Source of the DNA: Cristatella mucedo
Lineage: Eukaryota; Bryozoa; Phylactolaemata; Cristatellidae
Direction: 5' to 3'
NCBI GenBank assembly: GCA_009760855.2
Contig: WPIO01000009.1
Location: 7,353,001-7,417,000 of the forward strand
DNA: 64,000 bases
The translations under genes were made by a program, and so were the position numbers. The notes beneath the pieces were generated by a model, which did no database searches, was not told where the DNA came from, and saw nothing but the letters and a program-made list of their open reading frames with translations. Shown piece by piece: positions 13,801 to 23,548 of the stretch (position 1 is its first letter; each line of letters begins with the position of its first letter).

Positions 13801-14703
13801 AGTACTTGAAGTTTGCCATGCCTTCATCGAGCGCCCCTGCAGCCTAAAAACAAAAAAGGAACAGACACACGGTTGGCTCTTCGCCGAAATCTCGGTAGCT
13901 GCAAAAGATGCAATTAACCGTTGCGTTCGAGCATGCTCTGACCTCCTCCACACTCACCTCCGAACCAGGCACTTGCTTCAGCAGTGGGTATATGGCAAAA
14001 TAGATCTGCAGATAAAACTCCAGTTTTCTTGCCTCGGCATCGTCATTTCTCAACTTGCTCGGTACGCTGTCGATCCACAGCTGAAAGAACTCTTTGAATC
14101 TTCCATATTGGAACTGCTTGACCAGTTCATTCTGAAATAACAAGCAGGCACATTATGTGCAGACACAGACTGTGCTCAAACGTTCTATGAAGCAGTGACC
14201 TTCACCTTGAGCAGCAGCAGGGAGAGGTCCAAAAAATCAAAAGAATTTGGCGCATTTGCACACGCAGAGACACGTAGTTGAGGGCGGACATCGGACATCA
14301 GATAGCGGGGAGCTGCAGCAAGCGCAGCTGACTTTGATGGCAAGAGCCGCCAAGGTTACCTGCACTGATATGAGTCTCAGGTGCGACGATTTATTCCTCC
14401 TGAGCGGAGTCAAGGTCCTGCCTTTTTCCTGGCATTCCTCGACGAAAGCCTTTGCTGTTTTAGTCATGTCATTGTAGTCGAGGTACTGAAATAACAGGCC
14501 CACTGCAGGCTATTGTACAAAGCGACCAAAGCGTGTTGAACACATCAACAAAACGTCGAATTGATTGTTGAGAAATGCCGCGGGCAGGCATTCTTTCTAG
14601 CCAGGCACCCGCTGGGCAACGAGGCCGAAGCCGAGCTTACCTCTTTAACCGCAGCATTCACATCCCCGTCGAGGGATTCTGGCGGCACGCTGCTCCCTGA
14701 CAT
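169..14703 (-). CDS. ARMC9: ARMC9, LisH and armadillo-repeat protein (14 exons, 3' end outside window)
   Basis: ARMC9 acts at the basal body and ciliary tip, and human mutations cause Joubert syndrome (family knowledge). Coding exons in gene order: 14641-14703, 14360-14485, 13958-14131, 13688-13843, 13114-13231, 12865-12956, 10443-10517, 4730-4987, 4538-4633, 2149-2239, 1885-2008, 1382-1521, 470-621, 169-259. All junctions are AG/GT and phases agree throughout, giving 585 codons plus one base. The LisH motif spans the exon 1/2 junction ([16 protein letters not shown]). Exon 4 has [15 protein letters not shown] and exon 8 has [10 protein letters not shown] and [15 protein letters not shown]. 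Exons 10-14 carry the armadillo region, with [51 protein letters not shown] and [12 protein letters not shown], all very close to human ARMC9. The start is the first ATG before the LisH motif. Introns hold SINEs, L2 fragments and a piggyBac remnant. The acidic C-terminal tail of the family is missing because the window ends. Confidence 0.95.
409..441. repeat. CTG microsatellite in ARMC9 intron 13
   Basis: About 11 CTG triplets on the plus strand (CAG in the gene's sense), in the intron between ARMC9 exons 13 and 14. They lie 29 bases past the exon 13 donor. They could be read as polyglutamine if that intron were retained, but the splice sites on both sides are good. Confidence 0.9.
2495..2517. 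repeat. Short CTG microsatellite
   Basis: About 7 to 8 CTG triplets in ARMC9 intron 9, close upstream (in genomic order) of the GA-rich tract. Confidence 0.8.
2606..2712. repeat. GA-rich polypurine tract in ARMC9 intron 9
   Basis: Roughly 100 bases of nearly pure A and G with long GA runs on the plus strand, so CT-rich in the ARMC9 sense. It sits between exon 9 (ends 4538) and exon 10 (starts 2239). The open frames over it are low-complexity and not genes. Confidence 0.85.
2713..4537. other. ARMC9 intron 9 remainder, nothing recognised
   Basis: No exon-like segment, transposase or RT motif was seen on either strand. A stretch near 4365-4450 looks tRNA-like on the minus strand (GGCCTAATGG resembling a box A), possibly an old SINE, but it is too decayed to call. 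Confidence 0.5.
5225..5380 (+). mobile_element. SINE-A (tRNA-derived), ARMC9 intron 7
   Basis: Head with a decayed box A near GCCCAGGAGG, then box B GGTTCGAATCC at about 5278-5288, and the family body ending in GATAGCCG...CTCTTCTG. The tail is the family sequence near AATGAGGTTGCTGAATC. It is antisense to ARMC9. Confidence 0.8.
5600..5950. repeat. Dispersed repeat R, copy 1 (uninterrupted)
   Basis: Parts of this stretch (GTCCCCTGCTAGG, GTGGTCTCAGA-like, CCCAAGGGCAATCA, CAATGACTA, GTCAAACAAA) recur in order at about 9970-10335, where a SINE-B interrupts them. Nature of the repeat unknown. It lies in ARMC9 intron 7. Confidence 0.6.
6215..7250 (-). mobile_element. L2/CR1-like retrotransposon fragment (L2-A), antisense
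   Basis: Begins on the plus strand with an AAT/ATT run, then the reverse complement of the L2-A 3' UTR (AGAGAACTCAATCTCTTTCTAG). Further in, the minus-strand reading gives the C-terminal end of the RT protein with [23 protein letters not shown] and [14 protein letters not shown]. Frames are broken by stops and shifts. It lies in ARMC9 intron 7 in the same sense as the gene and is bordered on its upstream side by the piggyBac remnant. Confidence 0.8.
6501..6606. repeat. Tandem duplication of a 53 bp unit
   Basis: 6501-6553 and 6554-6606 are almost identical copies inside the L2-A fragment, beginning GTGAGTTTCAGGATTTCGG. Confidence 0.9.
7250..8250 (-). pseudogene. Decayed piggyBac-like transposase
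   Basis: The minus strand holds short protein-like blocks in changing frames, in the order of the piggyBac DDE transposase. First comes a WLAKRSLFA block (about 8050), like the family's segment before the TGTxR motif. Next are [11 protein letters not shown] (about 7860) and [18 protein letters not shown] (about 7740), in place of the RG...KWxDN...SS region. Then AVDSLNELV...[10 protein letters not shown] (about 7600-7680), like MGGVDxxD...KWW, and finally FPTCLWKL...CPLC (about 7280-7390), like the C-terminal cysteine-rich end. Many frameshifts and stops; no terminal repeats recognised. It lies between two antisense L2-A fragments in ARMC9 intron 7. The assignment rests on block order and is not certain. 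Confidence 0.55.
8285..8945 (-). mobile_element. L2-A retrotransposon fragment, antisense
   Basis: Reverse complement of the RT C-terminal region, recognisable by blocks shared with 6840-7210 (tail of GCAAGCCCGA..., CTGAAAGTAGGCAGACTTGA, and the AATCTGGAAAATTTGCTGGCAT block). It may be the continuation of the 6215-7250 copy split by the piggyBac element, but part of the sequence overlaps, so two insertions are also possible. Confidence 0.65.
9065..9760 (-). mobile_element. L2-A retrotransposon fragment, antisense
   Basis: Begins with a degraded L2 tail (GCCCTAGGAGAACTAAATCCC) and runs through the 3' UTR into the RT C-terminal region (CTTGAAGTCGAGACACTGCTCGATGGGGAGCC-type blocks in antisense). 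More diverged than the copy at 61183. Confidence 0.6.
9970..10335. repeat. Dispersed repeat R, copy 2 (interrupted by SINE-B)
   Basis: Same order of blocks as copy 1 at 5600-5950, but split after CCCCTGCTA by the SINE-B at 10049-10173 and resuming with GCTAGGCATG. It lies in ARMC9 intron 7. Confidence 0.6.
10049..10173 (-). mobile_element. SINE-B (tRNA-derived), ARMC9 intron 7
   Basis: Plus strand reads the reverse complement: L2-like tail (TATAGCGCCCAAAGAGAACTT), box B GGGCTCGAGCCC, then the box A region (ACCTTAACCGCTAGACCA). Inserted into repeat R with GCTA on both sides, a likely short target duplication. Confidence 0.85.
10858..11165 (-). mobile_element. L2-A 3' end, antisense
   Basis: An AAT run followed by the reverse complement of the L2-A 3' UTR: ATAAAGCACC, AGAGAACTCAATCTCTTT, TTTACATTTGCTGCAAAGG, and GGGACCCACTAAATGCTG at the coding end. 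A 5'-truncated copy in ARMC9 intron 6. Confidence 0.85.
12640..12657. repeat. Poly-G run
   Basis: Eighteen consecutive G in ARMC9 intron 6. The reported length of such a run may be affected by sequencing error. Confidence 0.9.
13258..13394 (-). mobile_element. SINE-B abutting the ARMC9 exon 5 acceptor
   Basis: Full-length-looking SINE-B in the same sense as ARMC9: box A region TGGTCCAGCGGTTAAGG, box B GGGCTCGAGCCC, L2-like tail. Its tail ends about 27 bases before exon 5 (starts 13231), so the T-rich stretch before the acceptor directly follows the SINE. Confidence 0.88.
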
Positions 14704-16560
14704 CGTTACATCGTTTCTTTAGCCATAACACCTGCAGCAGACGGCACTGCTGCTTAGAGCAGACACCACTCACAGGTGCATAGGGCAAAGGTCACCCAGT
14801 CAGGAAAGCTCGGAGGTGTGTTGGTTTGCAGGCACATCCGTGCAAATTACAACAAGGCAAACCTATGCTTGGGGCCTAAAGGAGCCCAAGGATCTAGCTC
14901 ATGCGGTGCACAGAAGCAGCACGCGAAAAACGAGTAGCTGCGCACGGTGTCGACGTCAGAGTAGCGCCAGCCAGCAGCGACTGCAGTCTCCCTGCAGAAG
15001 CCGCTGTGCACCCACTGCTTCAGGAGGCCTGCTACAAACCGGAGGCACCTATTTGAAGGGCATGAGGCAGGTACCACTGGAGGACGCCCAAGCCGACAAC
15101 CACACATCCGGTCGCACAGCCAGGTACAAATGCTCGGCATCAAGTGTCAGACGGTTTCCCGGCAATCCGGGACTACTAAAACCAAGGCGGCCGCGCTGAA
15201 TGCCGATATCATAACGACTATTGCAGCCTCAACCCAGATGCAAAGTGTCGGCTGCCGGCGTCGCTCTGCTTGTCCCGTGCGCCGCCTCGCGAGCGAAGGT
15301 AGTGGGAGCCGTGCGGGCGCCGGCCCATCTCGGGAGGGGGAGACAATAGCATAGCTAGAGACCTGCCAGTGAGCGATGGGCGCGGCTGCTCTGGCCGCCA
15401 CTCGGGTGAGCTCCGGTGCGCTTCGAGCTGCAAGCTTGAAACAACCACCTGGTCAAGCGGCTGCAGCGCATAGCAACAAGGAAGCACGGGTAGCTGATTA
15501 CGGGACATGGTGACCACGGCGAGAATTGCAGCGCAAACAGGAGCCGATGGCAACGGGTGTCTTCATGTTTGCTTTAGCAAGCTTGCCTAAGCGTGATACT
15601 AGTTAGCGTTTGCATGCACCGTGCATGTCACTAGCCCTTTGGGTGTACTGATTCTCGCACCGAGCTGTAAAGAGCATGGATAGAGATTAAGCTCACTTGC
15701 GGTGCTATGCAAACGACCTACCATTATTAACATAACTGGTAGTTAAAAGCCAAGAAGCCAAAATCTGGGGCCTCCATCAGCGATCGAACTAGGCCTTATG
15801 GTATTGCCTCGCCTGCAAGCTCATGCAGGCTAGGGCGAGCTCAAGCTCGAATCTGTGGTAGCGAGCTTCACCGGCTTCGCTTGCATAGAAATAAGAAAGA
15901 AGCGGACACTGGCGAGGGATCTGCTACCAAAGGCCTCGGCCAGTAAACAGTGTCGAGTGGCCGGCAGCGTGGAGTCTAGATATAGGAATACCAGGTTCAA
16001 GTACCTCTCCTGGCTTTGGGATTTGTCTTCGGAATATTGGCACAGGTACCTACCATAAATAATTATTCGAAAGGCTTGCATTTACCGAAACGACCTAATG
16101 ATCACTGCACAGAGATACCATCAACAGCACCACGGCTTGCATGCAAAGTCAAGGCCAAGGTCTCGACTCGATTCGCGAAAACTCAAGCTGCCGAGGAGTA
16201 AAGCAATGTAAAGCACGGCTGGCTGGCTATGATGCTAGCAGCATTGTATTTCACATGCATCTCCTTGGCAACGTAAAGCACGGCTGGCTAGCTATGATGC
16301 TAGCAGCGGTGTACTTCACACGCATCTCCTTGGCTTTGCAGGCACATGCGCAAACTCTCAAGAGGAGTACTGAGCACACCTTCCACGGTATAAAGAGAAG
16401 GAAAAGGAGTGCCAATGTTGAGTGAGCCCCATTCATGAGTACTCGCCCTCCGGCTGTTGACTCGGCTATGCTAACCTTTTTAAAGCTGAATGTAGGTATG
16501 CGACAACTCACCCTGGCAGCAAGCCACACACAGGTGCCTACGGGCATACCCGTGCATACG
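14704..16560. other. ARMC9 5' flank, intergenic
   Basis: Upstream of the ARMC9 start codon. The GC-rich part at about 14990-15560 is the best candidate for promoter sequence, but no TATA box or defined motif stands out. No exon-like segment was recognised. A two-copy tandem repeat lies at 16208-16335. Confidence 0.4.
16208..16335. repeat. Tandem duplication of a 65 bp unit
   Basis: 16208-16272 and 16273-16335 share GTAAAGCACGGCTGGCT and the following bases to TCTCCTTGGC with few differences. Both keep the ATGATGCTAGCAGC core. Confidence 0.9.
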
Positions 16561-16566
16561 GATAAA

Positions 16567-16736
16567 AATATTAGCTGATTAAACAGCCTCATTTGTATTG
16601 CGGTAGAACAGCCTTGACGGCTATCACTACCGCTTGCAGTTGGCAATAGAGAATCGCCCACTGCATGATTCGAACCCGGTGACCTCGGTCGAGAAGAGTG
16701 AGTGAGCACCTTACCGTCTGAGCTAGCATGGCCCCT
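16567..16736 (-). mobile_element. SINE-A, antisense
   Basis: Reverse complement of SINE-A: tail TTAGCTGATTAAACAGCCTC, body, box B as GATTCGAACCC, then the tRNA head ending near GCTAGCATGGCC. Confidence 0.85.
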
Positions 16737-16792
16737 AGGATAGGCGTGCCTGCTGCAACCGATTTCTGGCGCCCAATGACCAAGCGCCGTGT

Positions 16793-16993
16793 TTAGGAGC
16801 AGCTGCACTCCCAGACAGCCATTAGACCTCGGCACTGGATCATTGGCTGGCATCCTAGGTAGCTGCCAGCTTCCTGCATGTCCAAGGTCTCTTCGATGGT
16901 GGCTATCTTCACATGGTGTTCACAGGCGCTCCCAAACTGACTCAGGCAAAAAAGCACTGCTAGGAAAATGAATATGCTGCAGGTAACGTGCAT
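16793..16993 (-). CDS. Small ORF with a signal peptide (66 aa), unidentified
   Basis: A true ATG at 16993 opens a 66-residue frame. Residues 1-23 look like a secretion signal: a short N-end, then CSIFIFLAVLFCLSQFGSA with a plausible cut after GSA. The rest has five cysteines (positions 24, 48, 54, 62, 64) and ends in WECSCS before a stop. No family is recognised. It could be a short secreted peptide gene, the first exon of a longer gene, or chance. It is intergenic, upstream of and on the same strand as ARMC9, next to a SINE-A. There is no evidence of transcription. Confidence 0.2.
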   Translation of the reverse strand: MHVTCSIFIFLAVLFCLSQFGSACEHHVKIATIEETLDMQEAGSYLGCQPMIQCRGLMAVWECSCS

Positions 16994-16999
16994 AGAAAA

Positions 17000-18005
17000 A
17001 GATTTAGTCCTCTAAGGGCAAAATACAAAATGCCTCATTATTATTATTATTATTATTGAGTTTCAGCTCATTAAGTGCGGTGGGAAAAGTTTTCAAAAGA
17101 AAAGTCACAGCAGATCAGCAAAAATTCGGTTCCTTATCCGGAAGATGAAGATGAATGACTTATTCAACATGCTGGATCAATTTCACAGTACCGCCAGCAA
17201 CAATGGGCCACAGAGACGACAGGAAAAGCAGAATTGCTGCTATTGAACAAAAAGAAAAGGAATTTTTTCACTGAAATAGCACAAAATTTAATTACATTTA
17301 CTTTCCTTGAATTATATTTCAATGCAAATGCCTTGCATTCAACTGGCTAATTAATTAACCCGTTAACATCCATTTCCGGGTGGTCAAAAGACATGAAAAG
17401 AGGAAGAAAGAAGTTGTACTAAAATTGCCAAGGGGATCATAGTTCGGAGAGCGCAAACTGCTGGAATGCCATAGCCACCCTTTGAAGACTCAAAGTTCAT
17501 AATCCCATTAAGTTCTAGTGTACATCGTCAAGTAATAATGCGTTGTGTAACAGTGTATCCCGATGTAATAATCTAGAGCAAGTGTTGCGTAATCGCAGTT
17601 ATTGTGTAATAATCTAGTACGTGCATTGTGTAATTGTGATGGACTTACAAACAAACAAACCTAGTTTACCCTAGGAGTTTATAATTATGATTATGCTAGC
17701 ACGTGGCTGCGATATGACTACATAGGTGTGGGAAGAGCTCGGCACAGACTGCAGAAAGCCCACACCAGAATGAAGCATAGCACAGCGCATCCAGTATGGC
17801 GGGAGCAAAAAACCACTTGGAATGCCGTGATGTGGCATGCACTACTGGCGTTACCTGCAAGAGTGATGGCAGAAAGTCTATCAAAATAGGCTAGAATGAC
17901 TCTAGGTGCTTCACGTCACATTTCAGAACAGCACACGACAAACTATGAGCATTTGGGCTACACGAAAACTAAGATTCTAATGTAGCAGCAGTTGGCTCGA
18001 GCCAG

Positions 18006-18068
<63 letters not shown>

Positions 18069-18990
18069 TGACTAGGCTGAAGGCGGGTGCTGTGCACTTG
18101 TCCTGGTCATGCTTCTGCATGCCCAACCGTGGGCGTGGGCGTGCACGGTTTGTCCGTGCGCCAGTGCTGACAATGGTCAGGAACAAACGGTCCACCACAG
18201 AATCCTACATAATAAATATCGTATGGCTCTCTCCTATTGGTACACATTGCCTACATAAATTCGTATGGAAAGGCACGATGCTGCTTGGATGTCCCTGAAA
18301 CATGCACCAGTCAGTCGAGTAGAGATTGTGCCGAGATTCATGTGGTTTTTACCCAATTCGACTAAGTTGAAATGAGAAGCACGGTAATCATGCGGAATGC
18401 TGTTGCTGCTGCTGCATCAACCGCTGGTGCCGCTTCTACTGGTGCCACCACCACCACTGCTGCAGCTGCAGCTATTGCCACCTTGCAGCTGGTGCTGCTG
18501 CTGCTCGACCACTCTAAACTCCACACAAACTACGTGCTTGTAACTCGGGCACACGCTTTATCACACAAAGAGACAAACATTAAGCTTAGGAGTACACAGC
18601 CTCTGGAATGAATGCATCCAAGCGAACGCACACAAAGGCGCCCCAGTGGTAGCTGTTTGCTGCACTGAACGGGATATACGTTGCGCAATTCATCATAATA
18701 CTCAGGCCATCGTCCTTCGGAGGCCACCGAATACACTTGTGGGAAGTTATGTTGGGTACCGTAACTCAGCAAGCATTTCAGCAGATCACCAGACCAGCAT
18801 GCAGCACAATAGCGAGTCTAGCAGTGCTACTAAGGGGGGATAATGGCAAAAACCACAGGATCATCTTTCCCCTTCAAGTTGTCTTCACACATTCTCAATT
18901 TACCATGGAAACGGTGGGAAAACATAGGTACGGCCTGGCGTAGTTAAGCACGAGATGATCTAGGATTACAACACAAATTCGGTTGTCCAC
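17000..18990. other. Intergenic, no gene recognised
   Basis: Contains a short ATT run near 17040, the CTG microsatellite at 18007-18070 and AT-rich DNA at 17280-17350. No exon with conserved protein blocks was seen on either strand. Confidence 0.5.
18007..18070. repeat. CTG microsatellite (about 20 units)
   Basis: Nearly pure CTG run, intergenic. A degenerate GCT/CCA-rich zone follows at 18400-18510. The serine- or leucine-rich frames over it have no other support. Confidence 0.95.
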
Positions 18991-19000
18991 ATAAAAAATA

Positions 19001-19169
19001 CTACCTGATTCAACAGCTTCTTTTATATAGCAACAGAAGACCTTTACGGCTATCACCACCGCTTGTAGCAGCTATGAAGGATCGCCCACCGCAGGATTCA
19101 AACCCACAACCTCGGTCCCGGGGTCGTGAAAAGCAACCGCCTTACAATATTATGCCATCACAGCTCACC
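19001..19169 (-). mobile_element. SINE-A, antisense
   Basis: Tail CTACCTGATTCAACAGC, body with TTACGGCTATCACCACCGC, decayed box B (GATTCAAACCC), and head ending TGCCATCACAGCTCACC. Confidence 0.88.
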
Positions 19170-21345
19170 ACATGACTTCACAATCAGCCCAGATGCAACT
19201 AATGCTCTGCAGCTACCCACATTTTCTCACACAGACGTCCATGCGAGAGCATTACCAATGACAGAATGGACTTGCCAGTAGAAAAACCCCAGTGGAAACT
19301 CCGGTGGAAACATTAGTATACACGAAACTGCACACCATCATTGGTGCCAATTCCATAGCACACATGAGACCTTGCCACAACAATACAGGCAGAATTTTTT
19401 CAGGATCGTAGACAATTTAGAAAACCCTAGGTGCTGATAAGCTTTTATAAAGCATGGGTAATGCAAATTGACACAAATCATCCAGAAAACGTCGGTAGAA
19501 CACTTCAGACACCAAAATGTTACCATGTAGACTAACAGGGTGTCGACATCGAGGTCATTGGTTCAGCGGCAGATGACGACATGACATTTCTTCTTCTTGT
19601 ATAGATGCAGCAACCTTCGTGTTCAGGCCACACTAATTTTAGGAAGCAGTGAATGGCAAATGTCCTTATGATCCCCCATAACCGGCTCTGAATGGATAAG
19701 TATGAATTGTACTCTCAAGTTCGATGTAGATGTTCAAAAATTAACAGAGATCCACTTCAGAAACCAACACAACAGCAAAGCAACTATGTGACCTCCACGA
19801 GGGCAACAAGCTGGTTTCCCCGAAAACAGCATAAAATCTTAATCATATACCCTCAAGGAATTAGCACTACCTACTAACCCTGTGACCTCCAGGTCCATGC
19901 ACAGTGTGTGCTTGTGTATGTGTGCTAGCATGTGCATTTTTACATGCACGAGTGTGAGCACGTGCAAGCTGAATGTACATGGAATGGGCATGGGCATGGG
20001 GAACAGGAAACATGTCGTTTCTATTGCCGGCTGGGATTCGAGAATGGTTCAGGTTCGCCAGCTACAAGAAAGATATATCACCTATATCTATATCTATATC
20101 ACCTATATCTTGCCTACAACGTGCATCCAAAATGGGGCCTGTACTCTGTTAATAGCCCTGGCCGTGATTCACTAAAATTAAGCAACATGAGTGAACTCTT
20201 GGACCTCCATGGCAAGACCATAATATACAGATGTGGTCACACACAAAAACAAATAAAACAACAGTTCACAACTTCTTTTACAAGCATTCAAAAGACAGCC
20301 ACAACATCACATTTTGAATGCCAGCTAAGCTGCAGTAGCAAGGATAAAGGACTAGGCTCAGGGCTTAAGTGCTCCGACATTGAGCTGACATAAAGCTTAC
20401 CAAAGGGCCATTCCACCAGTACAATTTTTTTATTGTATCTCCATCATAATTCCACAAGAACGACAAAGATTAGGTGAGTGTTCATCGATAGACATGCATG
20501 CGTCTCCCTACACAGAAATAAACCCTATGACTAAGAGCAGTCTTTATATAAAATATAAAACAGCTGCTTCATCATCCAGGCAACATCTGAGGCCAAGAAT
20601 AGACTGGCACAGCAGCCACGCTACGAAGTCGCCAGCGGACAGCTCAAACGATGAATGGCAAACTTGGTTAACATGCCAGCGGCCTCCAGCCTGTGAGGAC
20701 TTGGATTGGAGCCCTACAGACTGTGGGGTTCCCACCAGACATGCCGAGCTGCTCTGCCAATCTGCCCCTTCGACATCAAGCTGACACTAAGCGTACATGG
20801 TGACATGGGCCACGAGTCAGCCGGTCAGCGCAAACACATAGCTTCTTAAGTCAAACATTCCACAGTGCATTCCATCAGAAAATACCAGTAAGATGGCCTA
20901 TGCGGAAGGCACTAGGGACGACCTCCTGCAACCAAGTACGCTTCACAAATATCCAAGATGAAAAGTAAGCATCTGAGTCGGCACCGAGGACTGCTAGCAG
21001 AGGATGGCTCTCCAAGGCATAGTTACGGAGTACCATGCAACCAGTATAAGTGAAGGATCTGCTTACGATCTCTTGGCTCTCATCTAAACGGTACGTTGAT
21101 CACAAACCTAATTTTGATCGACTTCCCAAGCAGCCTCGACTACAGACAGATCCATCACACTCCCAAAAAGCCTAAGCAAAGTTGCAAATATGCAGTAAGA
21201 GAAGTCATAAAGGTAATTTGTATCCCTTAAAGTAGCTCAAAACGTACTCTCGTAAATTCCGGTTGCAGACACTGCTGATACATGAGCTGCACCAACTTAC
21301 TAGTGCTTTTTTTCAGGACAGCCATCAAGCAGAACACTCACATTG
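19170..21345. other. Intergenic, no gene recognised
   Basis: No protein family, RNA gene or transposase was recognised. A short TATATC/ACC imperfect repeat lies at about 20079-20110. Confidence 0.5.
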
Positions 21346-21349
21346 AAAA

Positions 21350-21523
21350 AAATCCTAGCTGATTTTAACAGCCTCTTTTTGTATAGCGACAGAAGAGCCT
21401 TTACGGCTTTCACTGCCACTTGCAGTTGCGATAAAGGATCGTCCACCGCAGGAATCAAACCCAAGACCTCGGGAACGAGGTCGTGAAAGCAACCGCCTTA
21501 CTTAGTGTGCCATCACGGCTCAC
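21350..21523 (-). mobile_element. SINE-A, antisense
   Basis: Near-complete copy: CTAGCTGATTTTAACAGCC tail, body, GACCTCGGGAACGAGGTCG stem, and head ending GCCATCACGGCTCACC. Confidence 0.9.
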
Positions 21524-22950
21524 CTACATTACTACAACATGCTAATGGCAAAGCGTAGGTAGCATAAGCATAAGCAGCCATATGAGAAAACGCTAGTATC
21601 ATCGAGTAAGGACCAGCAAGCTCCCTCGCTCGCGCTAAGAGTACGCACACCATTGAATCGTTCGGCCGAAGTCTTCCAGCTGACAAAGGCAAAGTATCAA
21701 GTAGCCAAGACGACCAGCACGTCTGTCAGCAGTGTGGGATACAACAAGACCGAAGAGGCAAGACCGCAGGATGGACCAGGAATAAGCGCAGAGTCTTGGA
21801 CGGTGCAAAAATATCAATATCGAGCATACCAACGGACCACGTGGCGCGGTAGCGGCTTGGCCACGAACAGTAGAGACGGGGGGGGGCAGACTGCCAGACT
21901 GCCGTCCCCACTGCAAGCACTTCGGAATTCGCTGCATGCGCATCCAAACGCTTAAAAGGTCTGCGATCGAGAACGCATAAAGATTCACCGCATGCATCCA
22001 TCAACTTCAGCTTCTCGTTATGCTAAGAAGCCACCACGACTAACGATTAGCAGTGCTTCTGGCATACGTAGACACATCGAGCCCAGCTGTTCAAGTCCGC
22101 CATCTCCACGCTCAAAAGACAAACAACTAAGATAATCAATTGTATTGCTCGTATCCGCTTCAAATTTAATCGTTCTTTTAAATCTCAGGTAACCACTGCT
22201 GCAAAAAGAACACGCGTTGGATACATTGGCGCTTACCAATTCTTCAACAAGGAGTTAGGCAAGGCTCGCGATTGTCCTGCCAAAGGAGATATCTTAAAGT
22301 TTTTCGTCAGTTCATGCTGCTGAAGCAAAATCCAAAGGCTACAAAAATTCGCGGAGTCCCCTGAAGTTCAATCGCTCTTAATTCCAAATAGAAACCAGCA
22401 ACCACGGAGCAACACTGCCACAGCACAGAGGTAACAGCTACTAGTCCGCTATGCCAGATCGCAGCGGCTACCGGTAGTCATGGATCGGACACGCTATTAT
22501 GGAAGCTCATTGGAATTTCCGCGTAAAACGGGCTCGTATTATTCTAATTTATTTTTAATTCATTAATTCATTATTATTTAAATAACGGTGAGCGCCGGCA
22601 AGAGTGAGTATGTTGTAGCCAACTGCAGTGCTCTTGTAGGATAAGCCCTATTTTTTCGGTTACTCGTTCACCGAACTATGCGGCTACTGCTGCTAAACGC
22701 GGCGGTGACCTATAAAATTCATTCAAAGCCTTTTTCACTACTAATTTTGAGATTACTTGTCAACGAGCGATGTCAACGCGTGATTAAATGAATTGAATTT
22801 GTTTAGCGAATTGTGACCCCCCCCCCACCCCTCAGCTGGTCACGAAATGTAACTAGGGCGGCATTTCCGTGGTACACGCCGTCCTCCACCTTCTGTTGCA
22901 AGCATGACTAGCTAGCCCCTCCTAGACCGCGGCCCTAGTCTTTTAATCGC
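21524..22950 (+). promoter_or_regulatory. 5' flank of the first SLC25A35-like gene
   Basis: Intergenic DNA upstream of the ATG at 22951. The last 100 bases are GC-rich (CTAGACCGCGGCCC), and a C-run lies at about 22818-22834. No clear TATA box was seen, and the start of transcription cannot be placed. Confidence 0.3.
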
Positions 22951-23382
22951 ATGGACGTGTCGAGGCAGCTCACCGAGTTCGCTCTCGGTGGGCTTGCCGC
23001 GTGCGGTGCTGGCGTGTTCACGAATCCTCTCGAAGTCGTCAAGACGCGCATGCAGCTCCAGGGTGAGCTGAGCGCCAGAGGCCGGCATGCCGTGCACTAT
23101 CGCCACGTCTTCCACGGGTTCGTCGCGATAGCCAAGCACGATGGCGTTCTCGCCCTTCAGAAAGGCTTGATTCCGGCGCTCTGGTATCAGTTTTTTATGA
23201 ATGGGTTTCGGCTGGGATGCTACCAGTGCATCGAGAACCTTGGCCTCACGAGAGCGAGCGACGGAAACGTGAGCTTCAGGCGAAGCGTTTTAGCCGGCGG
23301 ACTGTCAGGATGCCTTGGAGCGCTGGTGGGGAGTCCTATCTATATGGTATGGTAACTTCTTGCCTCGTCGCCGATTTCGATG

Positions 23383-23434
<52 letters not shown>

Positions 23435-23513
23435 TGTGCGTGTGTGTGTCTCTGTGTCTGTGTCTGTGTGTGTTTGTGTGTGTGTCTGTGTGTTTGTGTG
23501 TGTGTCTGTGTCC

Positions 23514-23548
<35 letters not shown>

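Noticed and set aside
16251-16853. 200-codon frame on the minus strand
   Set aside because: It runs through a SINE-A copy and the 65 bp tandem duplication, with no recognisable domain.
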